From a virus: DNA of 40,254 nt. The position numbers and the translations under genes are program-made. Position 1 is the first letter of the stretch. Every line of letters begins with the position of its first letter. Location of the stretch: positions 1 to 40,254 of IMG/VR virus record IMGVR_UViG_3300029309_000074; one strand, 5' to 3'. Below, piece by piece: positions 32,497 to 38,530 of the stretch. The notes beneath the pieces were generated by a model that ran no database searches, was not told where the DNA came from, and worked only from the letters and a program-made list of their open reading frames with translations.

Positions 32497-32655
32497 ATGG
32501 AAACACTCATAGTGGTCGCGATGACTATGATTCTTACAGGTCTAGTTATAGAAGCAGCCTTCAGGGTTTACGATATGTTCGTTGAGATGGACAAACATAC
32601 ACAGCTACAACACTACGAACAGTATTCTCAGGACAAAAAAGCAATGAGAAATTAA
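32497..32655 (+). CDS. Small membrane protein, only rightward gene in the leftward block
   Basis: 52 aa from ATG 32497 to TAA 32653-32655. The N-terminal membrane segment is METLIVVAMTMILTGLVIEA, then a charged helix (YDMFVEMDKHTQLQHYEQYS). It has its own promoter-like site with inverted repeats. Its last 4 nt overlap the end of the convergent gene at 32652. Unlike its neighbours it reads rightward, which suggests separate control; superinfection exclusion is one possible role, not shown by sequence. Confidence 0.5.
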   Translation: METLIVVAMTMILTGLVIEAAFRVYDMFVEMDKHTQLQHYEQYSQDKKAMRN

Positions 32656-32897
32656 ACCCTATCCATCTCAGATTCCCATTTCACATAACTAGGATTAGCT
32701 TCTACACAGTCTGGGCAGGCTCCATATTTCCAACCGAATCTTTCTTTCTGCTCGTCGATTATGTCGGACATTTCTTCCTTAACGGAATCAATATCAATGC
32801 CACTTAGATCGTGTGCAATCTCCACGTCAATATCCTCATGGCACAAGCAACAGGCCACACTCGCCGTGAAACTTAAAGATACAGTGTAATCGCTCAT
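32652..32897 (-). CDS. Small zinc-finger-like protein
   Basis: 81 aa. Two Cys pairs, CCLCHED (about residues 16-22) and ACPDC (about 60-64), could bind one zinc ion; between them is an acidic helix (IDSVKEEMSDIIDEQKERFGW). Not a recognised family. Beta-type N-terminus. The ATG overlaps the stop of the gene upstream by 4 nt (ATGA at 32894-32897). Confidence 0.6.
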   Translation of the reverse strand: MSDYTVSLSFTASVACCLCHEDIDVEIAHDLSGIDIDSVKEEMSDIIDEQKERFGWKYGACPDCVEANPSYVKWESEMDRV

Positions 32898-33229
32898 TCA
32901 GCTTCGACGAATGCAACTTTGTCCACATCAGCCTTTACCTTGCCAACCCATTTATCCAAATCCCGTTGGGACCTTATGTGATTACTTGTGCCAGCCTCAA
33001 TATTATCTGCTCGCTCAAGGAGCCAACGCGATAGTTCGCGAAACTTCAAAATGAGTTCAGCGTCACGAGCTTTGTCTCGATCATGTTCTAATTCTTTTTG
33101 ATGAATATATTCCTGATCTGAATCCATTTCTTCTTGAGCACTTTTAGCTTGTTCATCAAGCCATTCTTCATATTTAGCTCGCTCCTCTCCGGTCATTTCT
33201 GATGATTGGTATCTAGGTGAATCACTCAT
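32894..33229 (-). CDS. Acidic coiled-coil protein
   Basis: 111 aa from ATG 33229 (MSDSPRYQSS); an upstream TTG would overlap the previous gene. It is strongly charged and helical (ERAKYEEWLDEQAKSAQEEMDSDQEYIHQKELEHDRDK), then LILKFRELSRWLLERADNI. No family was recognised. It is in a coupled chain of small leftward genes. Confidence 0.5.
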   Translation of the reverse strand: MSDSPRYQSSEMTGEERAKYEEWLDEQAKSAQEEMDSDQEYIHQKELEHDRDKARDAELILKFRELSRWLLERADNIEAGTSNHIRSQRDLDKWVGKVKADVDKVAFVEAE

Positions 33230-33236
33230 TGTATTT

Positions 33237-33635
33237 TTAGATGTTATTTTTTGGCTCAAAAATCTTGGATTTTTCCCTGTGACTCGAAAGCGCTGAACAT
33301 ATCTCGTCGCTAATGTCTTTTAACTCTTGCGTAATAGAACTAATCGCAGAGTTCATCTTGTGCATATGCTCCGTTCCCTGAAGCAGAAACTTAGAAACAT
33401 CCAGAGCACCCCGTGTTGTATTAAGAGTGCCTATGATTCTACCATGAATATTGCTTAGAGAATCTCGCAATTCCATAGTGTTGATCTGTTCTTTTTGATG
33501 CTCATCAAGGAGTTCTCGCTTTTCTTTATAGTGATGGAGCAAAGCCTTTCTTCTGTCTTCCAAAATGTTTTGGACTAACTTGTCTCGATATTTTTTTTCT
33601 GTTTTCATGTATTTATTTTCGTCAGTGTATTTCAT
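33237..33635 (-). CDS. Basic coiled-coil protein (132 aa)
   Basis: 132 aa, helical almost end to end, with a basic N-terminus (KTEKKYRDKLVQNILEDRRKALLHHYKEKREL) and a later helix (MHKMNSAISSITQELKDISDEICSAL). Starts at ATG 33635 or 33608 (MKTEKK). Not recognised. It ends 7 nt before the next ATG. Confidence 0.5.
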   Translation of the reverse strand: MKYTDENKYMKTEKKYRDKLVQNILEDRRKALLHHYKEKRELLDEHQKEQINTMELRDSLSNIHGRIIGTLNTTRGALDVSKFLLQGTEHMHKMNSAISSITQELKDISDEICSALSSHREKSKIFEPKNNI

Positions 33636-33647
33636 TGATATAACGAG

Positions 33648-33980
33648 TTAAATCTTGTGGTATTCTTTTGTAGGGGCTTTGTCTGACTCGACGACGAACA
33701 AAGCTTGTTCGGCTCCCTTGGCGGTTTCGAGAACCCACAGGCGAGGCCATGAGGATATTTTTTCTTTCCGAGCTAGTTGGCAACTTGAAGGAAGCTTTCT
33801 CAGACGGCAAAGAGCGAAGCTAATCTCTTCAATATCATTATTGTTTCCGCGTCGAATGTGTTTGATAGGCTGCTTCATAACTGTGTCCAGTTGAGAACAC
33901 TGTTGAAGACTCCGAAGGATCTCGTTCACTTCGTTCCATTGGGTAATGTTAAGGTCGGTAATCATGTTATTCATTGTCAT
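33648..33980 (-). CDS. Hypothetical protein (110 aa)
   Basis: 110 aa. N-terminal helix (ITQWNEVNEILRSLQQCSQ), then a basic segment (KQPIKHIRRGNN), and Trp/Leu strands (SSWPRLWVLETAKGAEQALFVVES). The Cys residues are scattered and do not form a metal site that I can see. It overlaps the upstream gene by 14 nt, so the pair is probably coupled. Confidence 0.5.
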   Translation of the reverse strand: MTMNNMITDLNITQWNEVNEILRSLQQCSQLDTVMKQPIKHIRRGNNNDIEEISFALCRLRKLPSSCQLARKEKISSWPRLWVLETAKGAEQALFVVESDKAPTKEYHKI

Positions 33981-34161
33981 TGTTATTTCTTTTTTCGTGG
34001 GCTATCTCTGCGCCATGCGCAAACCCCATCGCGTAATATTTACTGAGGATTAATCTCAATCTTCCTGTTGTCATTCCTCTCCCTGTTATTTGTTCTATTA
34101 TTTCCGATTCGGCTTTGGCCTGCTCAGAAGCGTGGCGGTTTGTAATCTTCTCCAATGTCAT
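33967..34161 (-). CDS. Small hypothetical helical protein
   Basis: 64 aa: helices ASEQAKAESEIIEQITGRG and RLRLILSKYYAMGFAHGAEIAHEK, ending in NNNDNE. Not recognised. It ends within the next gene and follows the AT-hook gene by 12 bp. Confidence 0.45.
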   Translation of the reverse strand: MTLEKITNRHASEQAKAESEIIEQITGRGMTTGRLRLILSKYYAMGFAHGAEIAHEKRNNNDNE

Positions 34162-34173
34162 GCGCGTTGAATA

Positions 34174-34467
34174 TTAGTCAATAATTTTGGTGTTCTTTGC
34201 AAGGAATAACTTATCGTTCTCGCAATGTGTAATCATCGATTGGATCAAAATCGCATTAGTTATTCTTGTGTCTTTTGTCCTAGACAATTTCTCACGAAAC
34301 TCAATAAGCCTCGCCATGGTCAAAGCATCAACGCTTATGTTCTTGTGACTCTTGCCCATGTCTCTTCTTTTTTCTCGTGATTTCTTGGCGTATCTCTTGG
34401 CAGCTTCTAACCGCTCAATGTCGGTATGATACAGTTTAGGTCTACCTCGTTTTTTAGGTGTGATCAT
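34174..34467 (-). CDS. AT-hook/RHH-like DNA-binding protein
   Basis: 97 aa. Residues 5-11 (KKRGRPK) are an AT-hook core (RGRP) that fits the minor groove of AT-rich DNA. A strongly basic helix follows (ERLEAAKRYAKKSREKRRDM), then a segment KNISVDALTMARLIEFREKLSRTKDTRITNAILIQSMI that resembles a ribbon-helix-helix unit (strand then two helices). It is a likely transcription or nucleoid-type regulator of the accessory block. A heptamer repeat array lies 9 bp before its start codon. Confidence 0.6.
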   Translation of the reverse strand: MITPKKRGRPKLYHTDIERLEAAKRYAKKSREKRRDMGKSHKNISVDALTMARLIEFREKLSRTKDTRITNAILIQSMITHCENDKLFLAKNTKIID

Positions 34468-34476
34468 TGGATAGTT

Positions 34477-34511
34477 ATTCAGGTTTCAGGTTTCAGGTTT
34501 CAGGTTTCAGA
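34477..34511. repeat. Heptamer tandem repeat array 2 (TTTCAGG)
   Basis: Five 7-bp units: ATTCAGG, TTTCAGG three times (34484-34504), TTTCAGA (34505-34511). Leftward it reads CCTGAAA. The stop of the upstream gene (tca at 34507-34509) lies at the same place in its unit as in array 1. It separates two leftward genes and lies just ahead of the AT-hook gene. Confidence 0.85.
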
Positions 34512-34719
34512 GAGTCGCGGTATGAACAACTTCACAGCCATCGAACATCGATGGGAACTTGCAAATCTTTTTCCAAGCGCCGTTCAAGGTGTAACTAAAA
34601 GCGCCATCGACCCAACCTCTCTTTTCGGCTGTCCAGTCTCTTGCATCTCCGTAAGTAGTCCCACGGTAATAAAGGCCCTCGCTGTTCATAATATAATAAT
34701 TAGCTGTTTCGAATTTCAT
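34507..34719 (-). CDS. Small hypothetical protein ending in a repeat array
   Basis: 70 aa, aromatic-rich and beta-type (NYYIMNSEGLYYRGTTYGDARDW, GAFSYTLNGAWKKICKFP). It looks like a compact soluble domain but matches no family known to me. Its TGA stop falls in heptamer array 2, so a change in repeat number would not alter the protein but a mutation of the stop would extend it through the array. Confidence 0.5.
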   Translation of the reverse strand: MKFETANYYIMNSEGLYYRGTTYGDARDWTAEKRGWVDGAFSYTLNGAWKKICKFPSMFDGCEVVHTATL

Positions 34720-34731
34720 ATCTACTTTGTT

Positions 34732-34908
34732 CTACGGGTTGAAGGGAAGTCCCATCTTGCGACCAAGGTGGTAACTGATTTCGTCAATCTTGAGTGACAG
34801 TTGTTGCCGTGTGGGTGGTGTGAGAACAGAACCGCTATCGGCCAGCCTCATCTTGTAATTAGCAAGTAGAGCTTTCAGTTCTTCCTTGTTCATATTTTCA
34901 AGTTTCAT
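34732..34908 (-). CDS. Small hypothetical protein (58 aa)
   Basis: 58 aa from ATG 34908 (MKLENMNKEE) to TAG at 34732-34734; a shorter start at 34893 is possible. Helical (KEELKALLANYKMRLAD, RQQLSLKIDEISYHLGRKMGL). Not recognised. It fills the gap between two longer leftward genes with 12 and 25 bp spacing, which supports coding. Confidence 0.5.
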   Translation of the reverse strand: MKLENMNKEELKALLANYKMRLADSGSVLTPPTRQQLSLKIDEISYHLGRKMGLPFNP

Positions 34909-34933
34909 TATCTCGTTTTGTTTTGTTCATTCG

Positions 34934-35290
34934 TCAGACAGACACGGAGTCTCTCACTCTTGCGGTCAGGATCCGATGCTCGTCTGCAATCTTAAGGCAC
35001 TCCTGACTAACGGTCTCCATGTTCTTGTAGTGGACCCGCAGCTTCTCAAGCTTGTCGGCTGCTTTCTTCATGTAAACCTCAGAGGTTCCCATCTTAAAGG
35101 CGCTTGCCTCCCGGCCTGCCTTCTCGGTGTCTATATTGATGCCTTCCAGCGTCCACTTGGCTGCCTGCTTCTCGATAGCGTGGTCGCTAGTGAGCTGATC
35201 CATCTTCTTCTCTAGGTAGGCGATCCACTCGTGGATGTCTCCAGTGATGCTGTCTCCTGTATTGTCGAATGTTGTTTTTGCCTTGGTCAT
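34934..35290 (-). CDS. Coiled-coil hypothetical protein (118 aa)
   Basis: 118 aa, helical with heptad-like segments (IHEWIAYLEKKMDQLTSDHAIEKQAA, EVYMKKAADKLEKLRVHYKNM). It begins the GC-richer part of the accessory block; third-position G and C are common here compared with the replication genes. Not recognised. Confidence 0.5.
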   Translation of the reverse strand: MTKAKTTFDNTGDSITGDIHEWIAYLEKKMDQLTSDHAIEKQAAKWTLEGINIDTEKAGREASAFKMGTSEVYMKKAADKLEKLRVHYKNMETVSQECLKIADEHRILTARVRDSVSV

Positions 35291-35332
35291 TTTATAATTA
35301 TTTATTGGTTAGTAATTTTTGGTCGTTGACCA

Positions 35333-35719
35333 TTACGCAGTAAGTGGTGCGTATTTCAGAATCAGGTTGGAAGCTTGGAAGAGTGCTCTCGCCTGAACAT
35401 CTAGCCATGTCTCGTGAAGGCTTGGTTGAAGACTCCCCCCACGTTTTTTCCACAAAAAGGATGCGTTACACAGAGCAGCAGCAATATCGGCATCATAGAT
35501 CTTTGCGTTTCCCCCGTAGGAATACTCTTTCCAATTCGACGCACCATTCAGCAGACCCTTCTCGTCTAGCTGCTCTGGCTCGTACTCTTCTAGCATCTCA
35601 AGAGCGTACGCTTGCACTCCTTTCTGCCATGCACCACGAGGCTTCTCTAGCCTTTGCAACAATTCTGCTGTTCTCTGTGCGTGGTTTAACTTCGGCTCTG
35701 TAATTGTATTAGTTTTCAT
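35333..35719 (-). CDS. Hypothetical protein (128 aa)
   Basis: 128 aa, mostly helical (QRTAELLQRLEKPRGAW, GVQAYALEMLEEYEPE, DADIAAALCNASFLWKK, LDVQARALFQASNLILKYA). No family was recognised. Preceded by 60 bp of AT-rich sequence with no visible feature; no Shine-Dalgarno sequence. Confidence 0.5.
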   Translation of the reverse strand: MKTNTITEPKLNHAQRTAELLQRLEKPRGAWQKGVQAYALEMLEEYEPEQLDEKGLLNGASNWKEYSYGGNAKIYDADIAAALCNASFLWKKRGGSLQPSLHETWLDVQARALFQASNLILKYAPLTA

Positions 35720-35779
35720 TTTTTTATTGTGGATTAGATTTATTATTTTGCAATTTATTTTTCAATTATTTTTTTTGGG

Positions 35780-36106
35780 TTAGGGGAGCCAATTAGGCAG
35801 GAAACGGTTCCATGCCTCAGGCATCCCCCATTCGTTGTGCCTGTTCCAACGCAGTCCGACAGTCTCCGCAGCCTTGACTGTGATGTAGAGCCTTTCCTCG
35901 CCCTCCTCGAATCCCTGCTCCTTGGTGACCAGAGCTAGGTCAGTCAGGGTGTCGATTGCCTCCTGTGTGGTGAGGGCGTGCCTGCTTGGCTCGATGTCTC
36001 TCTGCCATATCTTCTTGCATCCGACAGTGCCCGATCCCCTGATTACCATCCTGAAGAGCTTTGCAGCGTCCTCGCTCAGGCTCTGTATTGTTTCTTTCGT
36101 GTTCAT
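35780..36106 (-). CDS. Hypothetical protein, paralogue A of a tandem pair
   Basis: 108 aa from ATG 36106; longer non-ATG readings run into the neighbouring gene. Residues 1-31 (MNTKETIQSL, then KLF, then VGC) match the start of the next gene upstream. Later parts look winged-helix-like: a helix pair (TQEAIDTLTDLALVTKEQG) then RLYITVKAAETVGL. The leader before both genes ends in AGAACGATG. It may bind DNA or another protein. GC-rich codon use. Confidence 0.55.
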   Translation of the reverse strand: MNTKETIQSLSEDAAKLFRMVIRGSGTVGCKKIWQRDIEPSRHALTTQEAIDTLTDLALVTKEQGFEEGEERLYITVKAAETVGLRWNRHNEWGMPEAWNRFLPNWLP

Positions 36107-36126
36107 CGTTCTTGATTGGTTAGATG

Positions 36127-36420
36127 TTACACCTCGGATTCGAGCCATGCTCTCCACTTCTCGCCCTCGGTCAGGCTTACCCAGTAGAGAGGGCCTTCGA
36201 TTCCGAGCATTCCGGCGTCGTGCTGATCTTCTGAATCGACCAGACCCTTCTTGACTAGTGAGCCAAGAACTCCGGCGCTTGAGTGGTCTTCTTCCATTCC
36301 TGCCATGTGTAGGAGGTCGTGATACCAACCGCAGCCGGGGTCGTCGTTTCCGGCGACTACTGCGTAGAAGAGCTTGCGCTCCTTGTCAGTGAGATTCTTG
36401 ATTGTGTCTTTCGTGCTCAT
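36127..36420 (-). CDS. Hypothetical protein, paralogue B of a tandem pair
   Basis: 97 aa. The start MSTKDTIKNLTDKERKLF with a later PGC aligns with MNTKETIQSL...KLF...VGC of the downstream gene, and both end with a strand LY-(I/W)-(T/V) followed by an acidic helix. The central part differs (HDLLHMAGMEEDHSSAGVLGSLVKKGLVD) and is also winged-helix-like. A tandem duplication followed by divergence is the simplest explanation. Confidence 0.55.
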   Translation of the reverse strand: MSTKDTIKNLTDKERKLFYAVVAGNDDPGCGWYHDLLHMAGMEEDHSSAGVLGSLVKKGLVDSEDQHDAGMLGIEGPLYWVSLTEGEKWRAWLESEV

Positions 36421-36446
36421 CGTTCTCTTCTGCTTTGTAATTGTTT

Positions 36447-36740
36447 TTACCTGCTAGTAGCTCTCCAGTCTTCCATTCTCCGCTTAGCCTTCTCCTGCTC
36501 CAGCTCTGCGTCGAAGAGTTCCTCGTGAGTCTTAGTGATTTCCTTGAGAAGCTTGAGAGCGTTAACGTCTAGAGCCTCCACCATCTCTGCCGCACTTGCT
36601 TGGTGATCCGGTGTGCAGATTGGATTCTTTGTGTAGTGCTCCTGCTCTGCTCGGTCTGCCAGCTCATAGCTAAGCTTTTTAAGTCTCTGCTCGATCCTGT
36701 TTTTCAGGAAACTGATTTTTTCGTCGAAGTTGATTGTCAT
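36447..36740 (-). CDS. Coiled-coil hypothetical protein (97 aa)
   Basis: 97 aa, helical throughout (KISFLKNRIEQRLKKLSYELADRAEQE, LKLLKEITKTHEELFDAELEQEKAKRRMEDW). The segment CTPDHQASAAEM interrupts the two coils. Not recognised; a TAACCAAT motif precedes its ATG. Confidence 0.5.
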   Translation of the reverse strand: MTINFDEKISFLKNRIEQRLKKLSYELADRAEQEHYTKNPICTPDHQASAAEMVEALDVNALKLLKEITKTHEELFDAELEQEKAKRRMEDWRATSR

Positions 36741-36752
36741 TGGTCTGATTGG

Positions 36753-37034
36753 TTATTTGTCAGAATAGTTTGCTTCGTAAAGCTCCACGGTCTTTCTTGC
36801 GATAGCTTCAATCAGTTCACCTCGCTCCTGAAGCTCATCCCTGATCTTGTCAGCTTCCCAGTGATCAATCTCTCCGATTACCTCATCTGCAAGATTGTAA
36901 AGCTGTTGTCGCTCTTGTCCCTCTCGGACTACCAGCCTTCCAGCGGTGGCTAATTCTCTGACAGTGAGTCCTGTCCATGTCTTGTGATCGAGGCAAAGAT
37001 CGACCTGTTCTGATTGCTTCATTTGTGTATTCAT
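36753..37034 (-). CDS. Hypothetical protein (93 aa)
   Basis: 93 aa. The N-terminal part, LDHKTWTGLTVRELATAGRLVVREGQERQQLYNLADEV, is followed by acidic helices. Not recognised. Its stop overlaps the TAACCAAT motif ahead of the next gene. It is the first gene of the GC-richer block; 39 bp separate it from the gene upstream. Confidence 0.5.
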   Translation of the reverse strand: MNTQMKQSEQVDLCLDHKTWTGLTVRELATAGRLVVREGQERQQLYNLADEVIGEIDHWEADKIRDELQERGELIEAIARKTVELYEANYSDK

Positions 37035-37073
37035 TTTTTTGATTTGTTGTGTTTAATGGTTGGGGGACAAGGG

Positions 37074-37421
37074 TTAAACGATCAGGGAAAAAGAGGCAGA
37101 ATCACCTTTGAACGTCGTAAAAATGTGAGAGGCGTCATTAGCTCCTGCCACGTACCATTTCCCTTTTCTTTGGAAGACTTGAAATCCTAGCCCATAGTGA
37201 GCGCTGACTTCATTCATCCGCTTCTTAGTGGTAGCGCTCCACCAGCCGCCAGTGTTCAATTCAACATTGACCCGATAGAGCCTTGAATCAGACAAGGTGG
37301 TATTTATCTCCTTTGTGAATTTTGCAATGTCCGTATCGTGATACCTTACAATGATTTTCTCATCTTCGGATCTCACGGAAGTTGCAGCCTTTGTTTTGAA
37401 TGGATTTGTCATCGTTTCCAT
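37074..37421 (-). CDS. Hypothetical protein (115 aa)
   Basis: ATG 37421 (METMTNPFK) is chosen; ATG 37511 would add 30 residues of odd composition and 37412 would remove three. Beta-rich: IIVRYHDTDIAKF, RLYRVNVELNTGGWWSATTKKRM, FQVFQRKGKWYVAG. The middle, with GGWWSATTKKRMNEVSAHYG, is distinctive but not known to me. It is the most upstream gene of the leftward accessory block, so its promoter should lie in 37422-37560. Confidence 0.5.
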   Translation of the reverse strand: METMTNPFKTKAATSVRSEDEKIIVRYHDTDIAKFTKEINTTLSDSRLYRVNVELNTGGWWSATTKKRMNEVSAHYGLGFQVFQRKGKWYVAGANDASHIFTTFKGDSASFSLIV

Positions 37422-37535
37422 GCAAGAAGCATGGCACAGATTTATTGAGTGTGCAACATTTATTTGAGAAAAAAGAAAATAATTGACGTGGTGCATTTGC
37501 ACTTTTTGCATTCTGAAATTGCACGTTTTCTTGTT

Positions 37536-37551
37536 TGTTCCACATGGAACA
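37536..37551. promoter_or_regulatory. parS-like palindrome
   Basis: TGTTCCACATGGAACA has perfect 7-bp arms (TGTTCCA/TGGAACA) around CA. It differs by one central base from GTTCCACGTGGAAC, the form of the bacterial parS site used by ParB in some proteobacteria, and by three of 16 from the consensus TGTTTCACGTGAAACA. No ParB gene is visible in the window. It may instead be an operator for a phage regulator. Confidence 0.45.
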
Positions 37552-37561
37552 TTTCACATTT

Positions 37562-37596
37562 TACAGGCTACAGGGTGCAAGGTTCGAGGGTCCAGT
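37562..37596. repeat. Heptamer tandem repeat array 3 (degenerate)
   Basis: Five 7-bp units in register: TACAGGC, TACAGGG, TGCAAGG, TTCGAGG, GTCCAGT. The last unit is identical to the last unit of array 1 (31710-31716) and both are preceded by AGG. It is the same repeat family, older or more diverged. Confidence 0.65.
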
Positions 37597-37661
37597 GATT
37601 TCCTCGCAACTGCGCAAATTTACGTGCAGCTTGTTACATGTCGCCTGCTGAATGCTGCCGG

Positions 37662-37710
37662 TTGCAGGTTGCCTGCGACAGGTTGCAGGTTGCAGGGGGC
37701 AGGGGTGCGG
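37662..37710. repeat. Heptamer tandem repeat array 4 (TTGCAGG)
   Basis: Seven 7-bp units: TTGCAGG, TTGCCTG, CGACAGG, TTGCAGG, TTGCAGG, GGGCAGG, GGTGCGG. The period holds across the array although single units vary. It lies in non-coding sequence between divergent genes. Confidence 0.7.
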
Positions 37711-37765
37711 GGAGCTAGGTGGCGTGCGGGTGCCGGTGCCACGCCACGGGTGGGGGGTCAGTTTT

Positions 37766-37794
37766 TTGTGTAGCAGTGTACAGTGTAGTATATA
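37766..37794 (+). promoter_or_regulatory. Rightward sigma70-like promoter
   Basis: TTGTGT (37766-37771), a 17-bp spacer, TATATA (37789-37794), ahead of the basic-protein genes. A TTGACT (37810-37815) lies just downstream without a good -10. Confidence 0.35.
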
Positions 37795-37847
37795 TGCGTA
37801 GGAAAAAACTTGACTAAATTTACAGAAGACCTGAAATGTTCCTAAGC

Positions 37848-38087
37848 ATGAGTGATAAACAGGATTATTACGCTCGGAACAAACAAGCTCGCAAAGAGTA
37901 TCAGCGTAAATATTACAGTCTGAACAAAGAAAGTATACAGAGGAAGAAAAGACTGGAAGAACTCCACGATCCAGAAAAGTTTGAAGCGAGACGTGCTTAC
38001 AACAAAGCCTATTACGAAAAGAACAAAGAAGAGATTCTCAAAAAGAGGGCAGAGGCGTATGCTAAGAGCAAAAAGCTCAAAGAATAA
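37848..38087 (+). CDS. Small basic helical protein with YY-x-x-NK repeats
   Basis: 79 aa from ATG 37848 (ATG 37836 is also in frame). Repeated units DYYARNKQARKEYQRKYYSLNKE and AYNKAYYEKNKEEILKKRAEAY give a basic helix with regular Tyr-Tyr and Asn-Lys pairs. This repeat type occurs in many small phage and bacterial proteins of unknown role, probably nucleic-acid binding. A twin operator lies about 30 bp beyond its stop. Confidence 0.6.
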   Translation: MSDKQDYYARNKQARKEYQRKYYSLNKESIQRKKRLEELHDPEKFEARRAYNKAYYEKNKEEILKKRAEAYAKSKKLKE

Positions 38088-38115
38088 TTTAAAAGTTTCT
38101 CTGATATTTATATCA

Positions 38116-38136
38116 CTTGTTGTAATTTACAATAAG
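38116..38136. promoter_or_regulatory. 21-bp operator-like palindrome, copy 1
   Basis: Arms CTTGTTGTAA (38116-38125) and TTACAATAAG (38127-38136) around one T, self-complementary except for one pair. It shares the core TTGTAA-W-TTACAATA and the outer C...G with the site at 38954. A one-base centre cannot form an RNA loop, so it should be a protein-binding site. TACAAT inside it could be a -10. Confidence 0.55.
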
Positions 38137-38192
38137 GTATATCCTCTACTAGAAAACTTTAGAATTAGAAATATGTTCAAAATATCGCTGCA

Positions 38193-38220
38193 TTGACTAA
38201 CCATTTCAGAATGGTAAATT
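38193..38220 (+). promoter_or_regulatory. Sigma70-like promoter with operator in its spacer
   Basis: TTGACT (38193-38198), a 16-bp spacer, TAAATT (38215-38220), 7 nt before ATG 38228. Inside the spacer ACCATT (38200-38205) and AATGGT (38210-38215) are perfect inverted repeats 4 bp apart, well placed for a repressor. A leaderless message is expected. Confidence 0.4.
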
Positions 38221-38227
38221 AAATGCC

Positions 38228-38530
38228 ATGTCCACCAGCTCAAAAGAACGATACAGAAATCGACTTTTAAAAGCTGGAGTGTCTGGTTTCAACAAACCAA
38301 AGAGAACGCCCAAACATCCTAAAAAAAGCCACATAGTAGTGGCTAAAGTAGGGAACGTAGTAAAAACTATACGCTTCGGTCAACAAGGAGCCAAGACCGC
38401 TGGCAAGCCAAAAGCTGGAGAGTCTGCGAAGATGAAGCGTAAAAGAAAGTCTTTCAAGGCTAGACACAGAAGAAACATTTTAAAAGGTAAGTTATCTGCT
38501 GCGTATTGGGCTGATCGCGTTAAATGGTGA
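38228..38530 (+). CDS. Basic conserved phage protein ending in SAAYWADRVKW
   Basis: 100 aa, very basic. Blocks: KRTPKHPKKSHIVVAKVG, VKTIRFGQQGAKTAGKPKAG, and FKARHRRNILKGKLSAAYWADRVKW. The last two blocks recur in small basic proteins of aquatic phages and large algal viruses; function is not known. The fold is probably compact and nucleic-acid- or virion-associated. The stop overlaps the next gene's start. Confidence 0.7.
   Translation: MSTSSKERYRNRLLKAGVSGFNKPKRTPKHPKKSHIVVAKVGNVVKTIRFGQQGAKTAGKPKAGESAKMKRKRKSFKARHRRNILKGKLSAAYWADRVKW

Larger units (their letters stand above)
37422..37847. other. Intergenic control region between divergent gene blocks
   Basis: No convincing gene. It holds, left to right: GTGCATTTGCAC (two 5-bp inverted arms, 37491-37502), the parS-like palindrome (37536-37551), two heptamer repeat arrays, a very G-rich stretch (about 37690-37760) and a rightward promoter-like site. 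GC content rises sharply within the G-rich stretch relative to the flanks. Confidence 0.6.

Noticed and set aside
34426-34797. Rightward reading frame of 123 codons across heptamer array 2
   Set aside because: It covers two leftward genes and the array; the part coded by the repeats is low in complexity and no start signal is seen.
36107-36328. Extension of the 108-aa paralogue upstream of ATG 36106
   Set aside because: Arg-rich, runs antiparallel in frame through the neighbouring paralogue's gene, and the conserved start MNTKETI marks the true N-terminus.
31682-37710. Heptamer arrays as CRISPR
   Set aside because: Units are 7 bp and contiguous, without spacers; no Cas genes other than the Cas4-like nuclease, which fits a phage recombination role.
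37483-37773. Rightward frame of 96 codons through arrays 3 and 4
   Set aside because: Made largely of repeat and G-rich sequence, with Cys/Arg-rich composition and no initiation signal.
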